Source: Apostichopus japonicus (Eukaryota > Echinodermata > Holothuroidea > Aspidochirotida > Stichopodidae). Taken from it: a stretch of DNA of 64,000 nucleotides. Below, in pieces: positions 1-13,407 of this stretch. Each line of letters begins with the position of its first letter. Position 1 is the first letter of the stretch. A program made the position numbers and the translations under genes. A model generated the notes under the pieces. That model did not search any database. It was not told the origin of the DNA and saw nothing but the letters and a program-made list of their open reading frames with translations. The stretch is taken from positions 22,649,376-22,713,375 of the forward strand of contig NC_092567.1 of assembly GCF_037975245.1 (NCBI RefSeq), given 5' to 3'.

Positions 1-90
1 AATGCATGATCCAGATGAGGTACGTTGGTGTGACAAGTGATCAAATGAGGTACGAAGGTGGGCGAATTGGTCCAGTGAGGTACATATATC
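1..90 (+). repeat. Tandem repeat running off the left edge
   Basis: Three copies of an imperfect unit of about 28-32 bp built around CCAGATGAGGTACGTTGG, CAAATGAGGTACGAAGG and CCAGTGAGGTACAT. The array continues beyond base 1, so its size is unknown. Confidence 0.65.
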
Positions 91-3000
91 TACATAAATA
101 CTTAAATACTTAACCTGTGTAGACGTTCGCGTATGTCACCGGTATATTCTAGAGGAGTAAATTTAATGAATTCAACATTGCAGGAGAATTTCGACAAGAT
201 ATTTTGGATGTATTTAAAGAGTTGGGAATTTTTAAAGCCAACACTATACACAGGACCATCTCACAAGTTAGGCACAGTATCTATTCTACCTTGTTTGAGT
301 TTCCATCTTGGCGACGTCCTTGTCGGTCTAGTCTTCGATCACATACTTTGACCTTTTCGAGAGCGGTGTGTACGTTATGCACACACAACTCACCGCGATC
401 TCTTCTTTCATATCATATTCAGCGATCTATTCAATTCTGTCAAAGTCCACTTCAGACTGGAAGGTATTTCCCCGCCATTTAGATGTTTGTCGGCAGCGGG
501 CTGAAGGTTTCCACTTTGGACTTAATGCTCTTAGAGCTGCAGTGTGGGATTAGTTGCGATATGGAGCTGTTATTAGAACCCAGAGTACGTTGTTTCGGTT
601 TCAGAAGTACAGGTGTATGGATTGTGTGCGGTGTCGTTATAATGCAAACAGTTGTCAGAGCGTAGTTAAGACACTTCAGATGTGTCATATATCTAACGAA
701 GTGTAATTGTTTATTTTCTTTCCTTTTTTTTTAATTTTTTTAATTTTTTGGCTGTTTTCTTCTTGGTAGCAAAATTTATTAGTTTGGTCTGAGTTGCCAA
801 GTGTGTCACTTGTTGGCAAATGTGTCGCCAGTAGGATCACTGGATGGGCTGCTATTCATAGCCCGGCCCATCCCTGATGTAACTCCCTCCATGTGTCGGC
901 CGCCCAGCCACACACTGCCCGACTGAGTGCGACCCAACAACAATTTCTCGACCGTTGTGTCCTAATGTCCAAAGGAAGTGAATACCCATTGGCTAACAAC
1001 TGACCTCTACCCAACCCACTCCCCTCCCCCACCTACCCCACCCTAAATAATGAACACTGATAATCGCACATAATGACTGTCTCTGTTAACGACCGGTGCT
1101 CGATTTTAGGTCACATGAAAAAATGACTTTCCTGTGACTGGATACATTGTTTAAGACTGAGCAGAAAAGTTGTGGACAGTGTCACTCTGGGATTTCCTTA
1201 CATAAGTGTGGTTTTTCTGACGACCGAAGCCAAAGAGACTTGAAACCGTCAAATGCTCTCGATCACCTGAAACCACATGTAACTTTCTTCACACGTGGCC
1301 CAACTATTTCCATGAATTTTTCCACATACGTGTAACAACCCCCGTCTAGTACTCATGAACTAGACATGAACTCATGAACCAGTCAGCATGAAATAGCGTG
1401 TGTGGTGGGAGGGCTGTTAACAAAGTGAATCTCACCGCTAAAATCTTTTCACTTCTAAAAGGTGCCAGAAATTGTAGGATTCTATACGATGACTCGGATG
1501 TTGGTAAATAATTTAAATGGTAACGAGGTAAACACATTTATTGCGGGACATAATGGGCGTTCTGTAGTTGGCCATTCTTCAATGGACTTGTGTCCTTCGG
1601 TCGATAGAGAAAAAAGGTTGTGGCTAGTCTCCCCTTTTGTGTGGCCGATCTTAAAGCTTTTCATAAACTTGAACAAGTGCTGCCCATTAAAGCTTTTATT
1701 GTTATATTACTGAAATGTTTTGTTCACTGCTATTCGTTTTCTCTGAAGGGATATAATAGAGTTGGCATCGATTTAAGTTTATCATCTTTGTCAATGTTAT
1801 ATAAAAAGTCAAGTTCCTCTTTTGTGGCAGTTCCTTCTACCCACATTGGTGATTCTAATTATTCATGATTGATTCTTGTCTTGTCATGGTGTCTTGATGT
1901 GTCCAGGAAAAGGAAGGGAAAAAGTTTTAAAAATTAATACCATCAAGGTTACACATAGCAGTTATTTTAGTATCGCTCTGTAAAAGTTCCTCGAATTAAC
2001 CAATTCCAGCAAGTTTACCAATTAATTTCAAGTTGAAGGCTTATCCAGTCTTGTATTTAGTGCAAGGCCCTTCTCACAAAACTTTAACAAATAACCCCTC
2101 CCCTGGTCATTGGTGGTAACTCAGTGATGAAGCAGTAGTTGTTATTTATAAAATATAATTTTAATTTAATTTAAATACAATTTAAATTAAGTTATAATTT
2201 AAAATAAAATAAAATGAAACTGTTCGCAAACTGCTTATCCACTAAACAGCCTAGATGTATTAACGAGAATGTGTAAAAAGTAATTTCTAATTTTTATATA
2301 CAAACCAGTAACAACATACTTTTAGAGGATCACTTTTTTTTCTGATATTATATTTATATTTATTGTTCTTACGTGATAAGACATTCAATTAGTGGTACAT
2401 TTCCCTTTTTTTCTTTTCTTTTTACAGTATGTGTCTTTACTAACTTTTGTTCACTATTAGGTCACATGAAGACCTGGAAAAGTTTGCTGCCATAATGTGC
2501 TTTTGCTTTTATCTCCATGTTGAAAGGTTTAACATGGTTTTTATTGTTTTTTTTATTTAAATGGTCTTTCAAGTGGTAAAAATCCGAAAGGATACAATAC
2601 ATAGGATGATAGCCATCCTATAGTCTAAGCTACATGCACCTTGGTTTTCCTTACAAGTATCGACAGCCTGTTTAGCATCGTCATAAAATACCTGCCAATC
2701 ATGCTGATCGTTGACTAAAACTAGTGTTTTTTTTATCTTTTTTTCTCTCTGATCAAAGTTCGTATACGATGGCGACCTGAATAATTAAGCTCCAAAACCT
2801 AACCATCTGGATTAATAGGCTAATATGCGTCGTTTTGATTGATGACTGTCTCAAGTTCACCGTTAACTATCACAATATTTTGAATCGGCTTAGAATAAAC
2901 CATTTGTAATTTGCAGTTCGAAAATAAATTGCCTTATTGTGCAATTTTTTAAAGCAGTATCAATAGAAGGATAAGGAAGTAAAACTATGACAATTAACCA

Positions 3001-5128
3001 AAAGTTAGAAGTGTGGGATATAAATGGGGTTCTACCCTCTATGACTGCATACTCGTTTAAAACTTTACCAAGGGACCCTCCTCTCAATGTTTCTTTTCTG
3101 CTAGTAGGTGTGATGCCCAAACATCTCTCTGAGTTGAATTCTACAGTAGCTATTAAATGCCATGACTAGTTTCTGAGTTTAATTCTACAGTAGCCATTAA
3201 ATGCCATGATTCCACCCTGTATCTAGGGTATTATTATCTGGGAAGCGATGAATTTTGTTGGTAAAAAGGGATTTTAGTTAGTTTATTACTTAAAAGTTGT
3301 ATTAACTATTGAATGCTTATAGCTTAAACGTATCATCAAGGCTGACCAAATTTAAAGATTGTTTTTAATCTCTGTTGTTCGTATCACCCTATCAGGCCTA
3401 ATCCCTATCCCTATTGTCATCTCTATTGTCATCTCCCTATTGTTAAATACAGGATATAAGTTACACCAATGGTAAAGGAATTAAATACCAAACTGAGTAT
3501 TCTATTGATGACCACACATCAGGAGTTTATACTTATTAGCTAATACCACTTTCTTAAAGAGGTACATCACCACTGTGTTACTCATGTACACAGACATTTG
3601 ACAATCAATACCGATACTTAAAATGGTCCAAGTAGTTAATAGGAATAAATCTCCTTTCCAGATATATTGCTAATATGCAAAATGTATATATCCCGGTGGA
3701 GGCTGGAAGGTTTTTCACTGTTACAGATTTTCCAACTCATTACAATTTCATATATATTATAAAGTCCCGAAGAGGGTAGCAAGAATTAAGTGAAATTCCG
3801 AGATATCAAAGGATAAAGAAAGATCATGTACAGGAAATAATAATTACATTCAAAGTTTGTCTAGAAGTTTTGAAGGCTCTGAAGTAGTCACTTATAAAAA
3901 CTACTGTACTGTACCATCCATTTGAGAAATGCTTTGCTGAGACTCCTCTCTTTGGAAACGAGCTATGTAATCATTGTTTATCATGATTTTTATTCAAATT
4001 GTACATAAGAAAAAAAAGTATCCCTCTTCGCTCAGTATGTTGCATGTCTCATTGATTTAAGAACTGCAACATTTAACATCTGATTTCATAAAAAAAATAC
4101 TTTACTTAATATCTTTTTTTATAAAATATAACAAAATATATTTTATTATTCTCTTCTACCCCCATTATCCCCCCTCCCCCTCCTCCCACCCTGCCAATTA
4201 TAGAAACTTAAACTTCATTTTATCGTCCAAATTGTGATTACGTTTTTACAATCGGTTTGAAGAATTTAGTTTCTTCATATTCGACTGTTATATTCTGGTA
4301 AAAAATTAAAAAGCTCTTACTTTTTGGAGAGTAAAGCTTTTTAAAGAATGTTGAACCAAACTAGTGGTGCGCTTTAAGGGATTACTTGACTCTTTACTCG
4401 CTCAAGAGTGAAATTACGGGGGGGGCTTAATCAAACAAAGGGAAAGTTTTGATAAGGTGACAGGTAATAAGACTCTTGAAATAAGAAGGCTTTGTGAATA
4501 ACTTGAAAATAAATCTGCAAAATCCAAGGTCAGTCAAAATAAAGTAAGCTGATGAAATCTTTGGTTGTCAAAGATCAACTTCTACAAAATTGTTCTTCTA
4601 TTTTTTTTTTCCCCATATTATATATGATGACCGTCCAGCTTTGCAAGTTAAAATATGCAAACTAGTGACAGGGAGTTGTCATGGTAACCAGAAATGGAAT
4701 TCTTGGAAATGGATGCTTGGAAATTTGTTAGAGATGCTTTTGCGAATGTAAATTATTAGTTTCACTAATAATTTTCATTAGATATAGAACAGCCTGCCCA
4801 TGGCAACAAAGAAGTTAAAAAGTTTTCTCTATGCAAATAATAATGTCTGGTCTTTGGTAGACCAGATTCTGGGACCAATGTATTGCTTTTTCCATTTATT
4901 TTTGTGAGCATCGAATTTGATATGATAAAATCCCTTTTTAAAATTCAGTACAATGTTTGATTTCATCTTCAAAATAATCTCTCATTATTATTTTGCTCGC
5001 AAGATGGATATTCCACCTTGCATCATCATGAAACATGTTATGTTCCCCAGAAAGGTCGGCTGCAGATTTCAGCAGAGAACATGGAGACTCGTTAAAGAGA
5101 GGCCTACTGGAATTGCCTCATTAATATA
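91..5128. other. No recognised gene; AT-rich with open but unassigned frames
   Basis: Frames of 60-95 codons occur on both strands at 133-665, 1147-1335, 1346-1713 and 2890-3169; none matches a family I know. At 2461, after a TACTAAC branch-like site and an AG, a short frame beginning SHEDLEKF could be an exon but lacks a donor. A direct duplication of about 42 bp lies at 3128-3208 (block ATTCTACAGTAGC). Confidence 0.5.
2041..2130 (-). mobile_element. 3' fragment of the same SINE family
   Basis: The block containing CAAGGCCCTTCTCACA and CCTGGTCATTGGT matches 14970-15035, the 3' end of the SINE at 15 kb. The tRNA-like head is absent, so this is a 5'-truncated copy. Confidence 0.55.
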
Positions 5129-5622
5129 AATCCATAGTATCTTAGCTCCACACCATGTCAGCAGAGAGAGAGAGCTAGGCTTTTCTTCCACATCAATCCC
5201 TCCCCCCTCCCCACCCCCTCCTCCACAACAGTTTCCCAGTTTTGACCAGACTTTGGGCACATGTAGTGAATAAGTTATAATGTGTGTGTGTGTTCATAGT
5301 ATATAAAACATGCATTTATTGTCCCACTGTTTTCTATTCTAATTTCTCTATCATTTCTGTACATAGATTGTAACATTTATTTTGAAAAAAATTTACCAAA
5401 AAAGAAACCCAACACCAAACCAAAGTTGCTTGAACTCCAAGGTCTGAATTATAACTTTATGACTGATCACTACATGTTCCCAGATTCTGGTCAAAACTGG
5501 GAAGACTGTTGGGGAGAGGGATGGGGGGAGGGGGATTGAGGTGGGAGAAAAAGCCTACAGTACAGTAGCTCTCTCTCTCTCTCTGCTGACATTGTGTAGA
5601 GCTACGATGCTGTGGATTTTAA
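5129..5622. repeat. Long imperfect inverted repeat (arms about 150-170 bp, spacer about 168 bp)
   Basis: Left arm 5129-5280 and right arm 5449-5622 are reverse complements with small gaps. Both hold the blocks TGTCAGCAGAGAGAGAG, CCCAGTTTTGACCAGA and ACATGTAGTGA. A transcript in either direction would fold into a long hairpin. I find no target duplication at the outer edges, so it may be a local inverted duplication or a foldback element. Confidence 0.75.
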
Positions 5623-7680
5623 CAGAGGTTTACTGACACATACCTGACTGTCCTCACAGATTTTTTAAATCTCCCTCATCATTGTCGTCATCTTGAATCT
5701 ACGTCATAACAAAAAGGTAATATATCGGCTGGAGGATCGAGCAGCGAATAATCTCGAGAACCACAAACGGACAGATTATTACCAACAGACGGACCTGTGG
5801 AGACCATGATTCCCTTTGTTCATTGTTATGAGATGAGGACGGAGGCTTACAATTCATTACGTCGCCAATTAGTGTCTTCTTGTAAATCCATTTGATACCA
5901 TGTGACTCGGTTTGTTTTGGCTGTGGCAGGTCAGAGGAAGACCTTAAAGTGGTACGGATGAGAGGCTTAGGGTTCTTAAACATCGGATAACAAGAAGGCC
6001 TAAGCAGATTTGAGTTCTCAAATTCCATTGAATGACTTGTGACTTGGAGAGGAGTTAGTCTGCTATCAATGACAAGAGATCACTATGATGAGCACTTTAT
6101 TTCGCAAATCATCAGTGGCCTTCAGGAGCAAGCCTTTTCAGAGGCTGACGAAACATTGCCTTGCTGCTGTGTTTTCTCTGGTTACAGGGTATGTAAGGCG
6201 CTGTGGTTTCAGATAACTGTGTTATCTTCTCAAAATCTCCTCCCCCACCCCTCCCCTCTCCCTTCCCCCAGCAATGATTTTTTTGACGTAGAGATCACAA
6301 ATGAGATCTTGATGGAATAACTCTTTTCAAATTGGAAATGTCTCATTTAAATCCTCTTAAAGTTATCAAACTTTTTGATTCATTTCAGTAAATTGCCCCG
6401 AAGATTCCATTTAGTAGTTTTGATTGGGTGATTTTTCCTTCTGTAACTTAAATGTTTTACATTCAAGTCAACTCAGGGGATTAGAAAAGTAAAGTCAAAC
6501 TTTGTGAGCTGCCATTGATGGGTGAGTCTGGTACCATCTTTTGATGGTGCTATGGGGGAGGGTGGGGTAGGGGAGGGGTGAGGAGAGGTTCAAGCTCTGG
6601 TGAACTTATCAAGATAGAATCATGGGGTTTCACAATCCAGGAGAAAACCCAACTATTTCCCAAATTTAAAGAAAGAAAAAAAAAATCAAAATATAAGCTA
6701 GAACTTTAAATTGGAAAATTGACATGTGACTACTTAGCAATGTTGTAAACTAACTGTCTTCCAAACCAATGTATCATTATTATTATTAATATTATGATTC
6801 AATGTGCCGACTGGCTGTTTTTATATTTCCTGTGTCAGTAATTTCTTGCAAGACAATTTTGACAAAGCATTTCAGAAGGTTATAACGTTTTTGTTTTTTT
6901 TTAAGTTGTTTATCTTGTTAAATATTATGTTATTAACACTGGATATGCAACTCTGCCATTAATGTTTATTATCAAAACCAACCATCACCTCTGTGACTTG
7001 CATTTCTGAAGCACAAAACGCTAATAAAAACAATTCATTTTTATTGAAAGAAAAACACAGTTTGTAAAGTGAAAGATGATTCAATTTAATTATTGTCAAA
7101 ATGCCGACCTGAGGAATAACAAAAATGATGATCTCGGCGAAAGGCTCCGCACTCAAACTCAATAGCCGAGCTCATTTTACCGACAAACATTGAAAATGTA
7201 AACAGATGTAATTTGTAAAGTTATATTGACAGTAAACAAAAGTGATGATGATAACTCAGCACTGTATTTAATCCAATTCTTTTTATGGATCGTAAGGTTC
7301 TAGTCTGAAAACAAACTTTGAAATTTCTTTGTATAGCAAATAAATTATTGAAAGTCCTGAAAGCTAAGCTTTGGTTGTTTTACATTGCGTGGCAAGCGTA
7401 ACCCCCAAATCAAGCTTCATCAAGCTTCAATGGCTATGATTATGGGAAGATTATGGGAATGATATCTGTTGTTGGCTCAACCTCGGACAAGTTTTTGTTT
7501 CAGTCCACGGAGGCTCGAGTAAATTAGCAGCTCTCCTGTCAATCACACGTTTATTCTGAATCGTAGAAATCTGCCGAAATGAAAAATGAAAGCCGGTTGG
7601 AAATGACTCGATGGACACCCTCCCAGTCTCTTACCGACGACAACCGAGTCGGCCGGACTCTGTCCGACGGAAATGTATGC
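5623..7680. other. No recognised gene; one 109-codon minus-strand frame of unknown nature
   Basis: The frame at 5699-6028 on the minus strand begins MEFENSNLLRPSC and has a hydrophobic C-terminal third. It has no recognisable domain, and the opposite strand is also open in places. A plus frame at 6039-6184 ends at a donor-like ACAGG|gatgt-type site (bases GGTATGTAAGG). Neither is supported beyond being open. The rest is AT-rich intergenic or intronic sequence. Confidence 0.4.
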
Positions 7681-7688
7681 AGTGCGAA

Positions 7689-8059
7689 CAGGCGTAGGAG
7701 CCCAATTTGATTTGGGGGGGCTGTAACGACTTGCCCGAAAAATACAACCAAAATTGTTCGCGCGCTTCGCGCACATTCATCATGTTAATTTGCATATCAT
7801 ATAGGCATGCATCGGTTATTACATCGCATGCCAATAACATACAAGCATTTCCCGTCTTATTACCTTTCCATATTGGTTATAATTATTGGGGAAGTCGTGA
7901 CAATAATAATGATAATAATGATATCAGTTTAACCATTGAAAAACATATTGCAAAGTATTTTTCTTTCAGTAGGTGCCCGAAAAATTCTCAGCATATTGCC
8001 CGAGTTGTCACAAAAATATTTGGTTGGGGGGCCGCATCCCCCCGCCTCCTACGCCTATG
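7689..8059. mobile_element. Non-autonomous hAT-type MITE (371 bp) with 8-bp target duplication
   Basis: The element has imperfect inverted termini: left CAGGCGTAGGAG, right (reverse complement) CATAGGCGTAGGAG. It is flanked by the identical octamer AGTGCGAA (7681-7688 and 8060-8067). An 8-bp duplication and CA...GGCGTAGGAG ends are the signature of hAT-superfamily transposons. The interior contains no transposase frame, so it depends on an autonomous relative. Both termini are G- or C-run rich on the inside. Confidence 0.85.
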
Positions 8060-8067
8060 AGTGCGAA

Positions 8068-10140
8068 TCCACTCGTCGTATCATGGACAGTCGGGCACTG
8101 ACTGTGTTCTTATAAGGCTGTGTGTGTCTGAACAAGATTATGCCTGTTTATAATAGCATCTGCTTCACGTAGGGAAGATTCAAATTAGGAAGTTAATTTT
8201 CGTAGTAAGTATATATCTGCTTTGAGCACGTCTGCAAACCCTGTTGCTTTTGGCAATCTCGTCAAAAGATTTTGGGGTCAACGTACTTAAAATTTGAAAT
8301 TAATTATCTATCAGTCTTGACCGTTGCTTCACGATAGTTTCGCATGTAAAGCTGAAGTTGCGAAAAGTACTAAAGGCTTGCAAAACTCAATACGAAAAAA
8401 AAATTGGATAAAAAAAAGCAAATAGAGTCTTGAGGTGGAGATTATAAACTTGAAAGCGAAGACTATGGACTCGTTAATAATTGTCATCTTTCTTTCGATA
8501 TCATAGTTTTATAAGTTTGTCCATATTCAAACCATTTCAATATTTTCTTTTTTGTTTTTTTGGGAGCTGTCAAGAAGAACTACTATATTTTTGAGGGTTA
8601 ATTATTAAAATAGGTGGTTGCCCCTTATTCAAGTAGTTTGTTAAACAAGAAGTCCAATAATTTGGCAGGAGAGTGTTTGCGAATATAGAATATGGGAGGG
8701 GGGGGGGGGGGATGGAATGGATTTCAAGTTGGAACAGGAACTGTTAACTTTTGCAATTTAAAGTTGGCAGCTAGCACCAACTTTCAATTATGCAAGGCAC
8801 AATGAGACTGTTATGATAAACAGGTGTGAAAGTTGTGGTTTGAAAATAAAAATTTGGTGGAAACCCCTAGTCCAATAACTTGGCAAGAAAGATTGAACGC
8901 TAAGTCAGCTAATACAGTCGACTTAAAAAGGAGGCGTGGATGCTTAAATTAACCTTTTCAGAGATTGGCAGCTAACCAATACTGCCAGCTTAGATGGGCA
9001 CTGAAGCTGAAATATTGTCCCCCCGATGTACCTCTTGGCATGGCTTCCATTGGCCTTCCCAACCCGGCCGTTTGGCATGATACCGTGTGACGTCAACACA
9101 GTTTTTACTGCTTCTGTAAGGTTTTTACATCCATGCACCCTTATCAGGAATCATGTTGATATATATATGTTTTGTTTATTGTGAAAAATATGATGGCTTC
9201 TGGTTCTAGAACGGAAATTGTTTTACGGACCTGTGCTGCCTACTTGCAGCTATCAGTAAAATTTACAAACTTTATTTGTCGTTGATCGATACTTTTAGGA
9301 CATCCGTAACCTGCCCTCTGTCATATCTGGCTATTTTGGGGGTTTTTTTCTTGCTAAATTATAAGAAACCAACACATTCCAATAATGAAAGTGTCAACAA
9401 TGGTCACTGAAGCATTAAACAGAAGTGTCAATATCATGGTGTTGGGTTGTGTTCTTGGTTTTTTGGGGGTTTATTTTGTCATGCACTCATGACTGTAGGG
9501 TTCAGTTAAATGTCAAAGGATAATGTATTTAGACCCCAAAATTTACTGGATAGGCAAAAACAACCTGAATAATTGGAAAGAACTACGAACAACGTTTTGA
9601 ACTTTTTTGCTGCAATATCAAGCAAGTGCCCTTTTATCGTCATTGTATCTGTTTTTAAAAGGAGCACGACCGTATTAGGTATATGTCATTTTCAACTCTT
9701 TTCATGTGATTGTTGCCTTTGTTAGATTTTTTAAAAGTTGGAAATTAACCCTCGTGCCAAGAATTCTGACTGGCATTTTCCTGTATAACAACACACATCA
9801 GTTATTGTACAGGCCTTTGAGAAGAGCCAAGTAATATTTGCTGATCAACAAGCATCAATACAGGGCTTTACATTAGGTACGAAAATCATGGCCAGTTCTT
9901 AAAACTGACGATTGTTAACCGCATTATCAGGTGTTTAAGTTCTTAAAGTCTATTGGCAAAGCTGGCGCCATTTGTTCTACTGGCAAACTATTTGGTAAAC
10001 TCCCGCTGGCACTTAGATCCAATTTTTTGTCGCCGTGCCCCATTGAACTCGCTGTGAATAGAAGTAGATGTTAATTTCAGGGAATGTTAAGGTAGTGGTA
10101 CTAACCAGCTGACCTGCATGGTCGAGTACAACAGCACCAG
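8068..10140. other. No gene seen
   Basis: AT-rich sequence with a G homopolymer near 8698-8711, scattered T runs and one perfect CRE palindrome at 9088-9095. Open frames are short and unremarkable. Confidence 0.5.
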
Positions 10141-10831
10141 TAATGAGTACATGGTCCTAAGCATAAGTACAAGGTCCTAAGCATGAGTACAAAGTGCTAA
10201 GCGTGAGTACAAGGTGCTAAGCGTCAGTGCAAGGTCCTAAGTGTGAGGGCAAGGTCCTAAACTTGAGTACAAGGCCCTAAGCATGAGTACAAGGCCCTTA
10301 TGAGTACTGCCTCCTAAGCTTGAGTACAATCTCCTCAGCTTTAGTACATGGTCCTAAGCATAAGTACAACCTCCATAGCTTGAGTACATGCAATGTGCTA
10401 AGCATGAGTATGATCTAGTAAGTGTGGGTACAAGGTGCTAAGCATCAGTACAAGGTCCTAAGTGTGAGGTCAAGGTCCTAAACTTGAGTACAAGGCCCTA
10501 AGCATGAGTACAGCCTCCTAAGCTTGAGTACAACCTCCTAAGCATGAGTACAAGGTGCTAAGTGTGATTATGATCTACTAAGTGTGGGTACAAGGTGCTA
10601 AGCGTGAGTACAAGGTCCTAAGTGTGAGAGCAAGGTCCTAAACTTGAGTACAAGGCCCTAAACATGAGTACAAGGCCCTTATGAGTACTGCCTCCTAAGC
10701 TTGAGTACAATCTCCTAAGCATGAGTACAGTCTCCTAAGCATGAGTACAAGGTGCTCAGTGTGAGTATCATCTCCTAAGTATGAGTACAACCTCCTGAGC
10801 ATGAGTACAACCTCCTAAGCATGAGTACAAG
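10141..10831 (+). repeat. 20-bp minisatellite, about 34 copies, with higher-order repeats
   Basis: The consensus is close to GAGTACAAGGTCCTAAGCAT. Variants in the middle (aaggtcc, aaggtgc, aaggccc, acctcc) and at the end (gcat, gcgt, tgtg, cttg) recur in the same order in blocks starting near 10211, 10436 and 10596. This shows that multi-unit segments were duplicated. The unit is not a multiple of 3 and the array carries many stops, so it is not coding. Confidence 0.9.
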
Positions 10832-13407
10832 TACGTAACTATTCTTGCTCTGTATATATGCGCAAATTACCGCAAGTACAGGGTACCGGTAACTACATTC
10901 TAGAATGCATGTTCTAAGTATGGATTCTCTGCAATTAGTGCACACAGACGATTAAGAAAGAGTGGTCTGCAATCTATATCACCACCGGTTAGACCAGAAT
11001 GAAAAAATTCCTAGTGAAGTGTGAGACACCTTGACAGACTCAATGAAAAGAGAAGGGTTTAAATAAATAAATAAACAAATAAAAAAATATGTATTAATTC
11101 TTTTACAGCTTTTCTATCATTCATTTACTATTATAATGAGTATGTTACGAAGATTTTTCTTTGATGAAATTACGCAGAATATTTCAGCCGTACTTTCTGG
11201 ACACGACACATGTCTGCAGACCAGCTGTGTTTACAACATGGATCTTTTGTTTTTTTAGAGCAAATATGACTAAAATTACCTGTGCACTACTTAAACCCAT
11301 GACTTGATTGGAAAAACCATTTTACAGAAACTCAAAACACCAGAGAAATTTAACTTAAGATTGAAACACGTTAGAAAGAAGGGTACAGAGGTATTAATTG
11401 ATTTTGCATTTTTCTCTCGTTAAAAAGTTGGAATATATTTATAAACAACCTATTCTTCGAGTCTCTCCAGGTATTGGGTTCAGGAACTAGTTGTTTCCCA
11501 GGTCTTTGTAACCTATTCGATGACAGGGCAAAGTCTTTATTTGCATTGGTTTGTAGAGTAAGTATTGCCCCTCTTCTAGGGGAAGCCCCTTTGTTGTCCA
11601 AATACTGTAATTCTCAGTATTGTCGGAAATTATTGACCAACATGACGCAAAGATATAAAAAAAAACGTATTTAGACAGGGTGTCAACAACACAGAAAAGA
11701 ATCGCAAATTTTAGAACCTGTTGCCGAAATCAGGTGACTCGACTGAGTTTTTGGGTCGATGGGTACCGTTAGGACGACATTTCTTAAAGTGTGTTTGGAG
11801 TGTGTGCCCTCTGTCTGAGTAAAGTAAGGTGTGTATTAAAGCAATCTAGGTATACAGTAGACTATAATTATTATTATTATTATATGTCTGCTTGTATTAA
11901 TTATACAAACTTTTATTGTAGCAGAGCAAGATTATCAATCGTTGTAAACATAATCACAGGAGTTCTTGCTTAAGATTCATTAGCTGTTGATCCCCCTCCC
12001 CAACCCCTCCCCAAACCCACCCCCCCCCGGCTGTCAATCAGAGGAGCAACGTTTGTATCGGAATTTCAATAGAGCTTTAAAGTCAAATAAAAAATTGAAC
12101 ACAACGGTTCATGAATAATTGCTTAGTTATGTTTTCACAACTTTTGGACAAGTTGAGATGAAGTCACTCTATATCCTGGAACTGATTTCATTCCTTTGTA
12201 AGATTTCAACCTCATTTAAAACAGTAGGGTGATGTCAACCTTTCCTGTTCAGCTATGAACGAAACTCCAAAATGATTCCCAATAGTAGTCCCGTCAAAGC
12301 CCCATCTAACTGTATCCTGTTCCGAACTAGATATATGGTTCATTGAGTGTGACCAATGTATTGACATGGCCTAAATCCGTGATTCTTTTGTTGGAGTGGA
12401 TCGCAGTCGTTGGTCTGTAATGTCACCCAGGTAGTTGTTCGCTTTACACTCCTGTGATGTATAATATAGTCTTCTCGTTGATTTATCCTTGAAATGTTTT
12501 AAATTGCTGAATGGCTTGCATTGATGTCATTGTTTGCTAGAATTTTATCATATTGCAATTTTTTTGTAGAAATATTATTTACCTCAATGGATAGATAAAA
12601 TGAGTTCAAAAATTATGTGAAGACAAAAAAAAAAAACATTTTCAGCTGAATTTTTACCCTTATGACAACCATTCACTCCGTTTTTGCCAGATGCAAAAAC
12701 AAAATATCGCAAATTAAAAAAAAAAAAAAAAAAACATATCTTATCTTATCCGGACAAAACACTATGAGGATGTGGTATTTGACCTCGAGATGCAGAAAAT
12801 TTCAAACTTTTTTAAAAATAATTTTTGAGCATTTCTGTCATGGGAATATCCATTTAATCAATCGTGTTGTCGGCCTTAACTAAATTGTTGTCATGTACAG
12901 TTTTTCTCCTCTCGATAACATTTTCCAACCTTTAAAGACTTACCTGTAAACATATTATCAACTCGACCTAAATCGTGAAAATCAAGTCTACATAACTTCT
13001 TTGTCTTACATATCATCATTTTATTTTGTGACCAAACAAAGTAGATCATTTCCCCCCCCCCCCCTGCTGTTTTTCTTTTGTTTTTCATAGGATTCATTTC
13101 TTCAAAAAGTAATGATATATAATGATCTAAAACATTGCTACTGTAAACCATTATAACACTTAATAGTTGCTTATATTTGGTTACAGACTTTTATTGCAAC
13201 CTGTTTCCTCATGTGGATAGGGAATGAAGGGGGGAAATATATTCATTGTAATATTGTTGTCTCAATTAAAGAGCCTATATGATATATGACGATTTTGTGA
13301 TATTTTTTACCAAAACTTATGGAAAGTGATTCAAAACTGCTGCAGTGCCTTGCTCATCTCATCCAAGATCAGACCATAAGGTCTGTGAAGATTTATTGAT
13401 GAACTCT
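10832..13407. other. No recognised gene; one exon-like segment
   Basis: At 11471-11557 an 87-nt stretch is preceded by a pyrimidine-rich acceptor (gtctctccag) and followed by GTAAGTATTG. It is open in two frames, so the reading frame cannot be chosen, and neither peptide is recognisable. Near 12940-12948 a minus-strand donor (ACAG|gtaagtc) lacks a matching acceptor. The remainder is AT-rich with C and G homopolymers. Confidence 0.4.

Noticed and set aside
5699-6028. 109-codon minus-strand frame as a membrane protein gene
   Set aside because: A hydrophobic C-terminal part alone is weak evidence; there is no family match and no convincing exon borders.
10141-10831. CRISPR-like array
   Set aside because: The 20-bp units are contiguous tandem repeats without spacers, in a eukaryotic setting; it is a minisatellite.
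12891-13151. Minus-strand exon ending at a strong donor near 12940
   Set aside because: The donor is good, but the upstream flank is purine-rich with no acceptor, and a poly-C run interrupts the frame.
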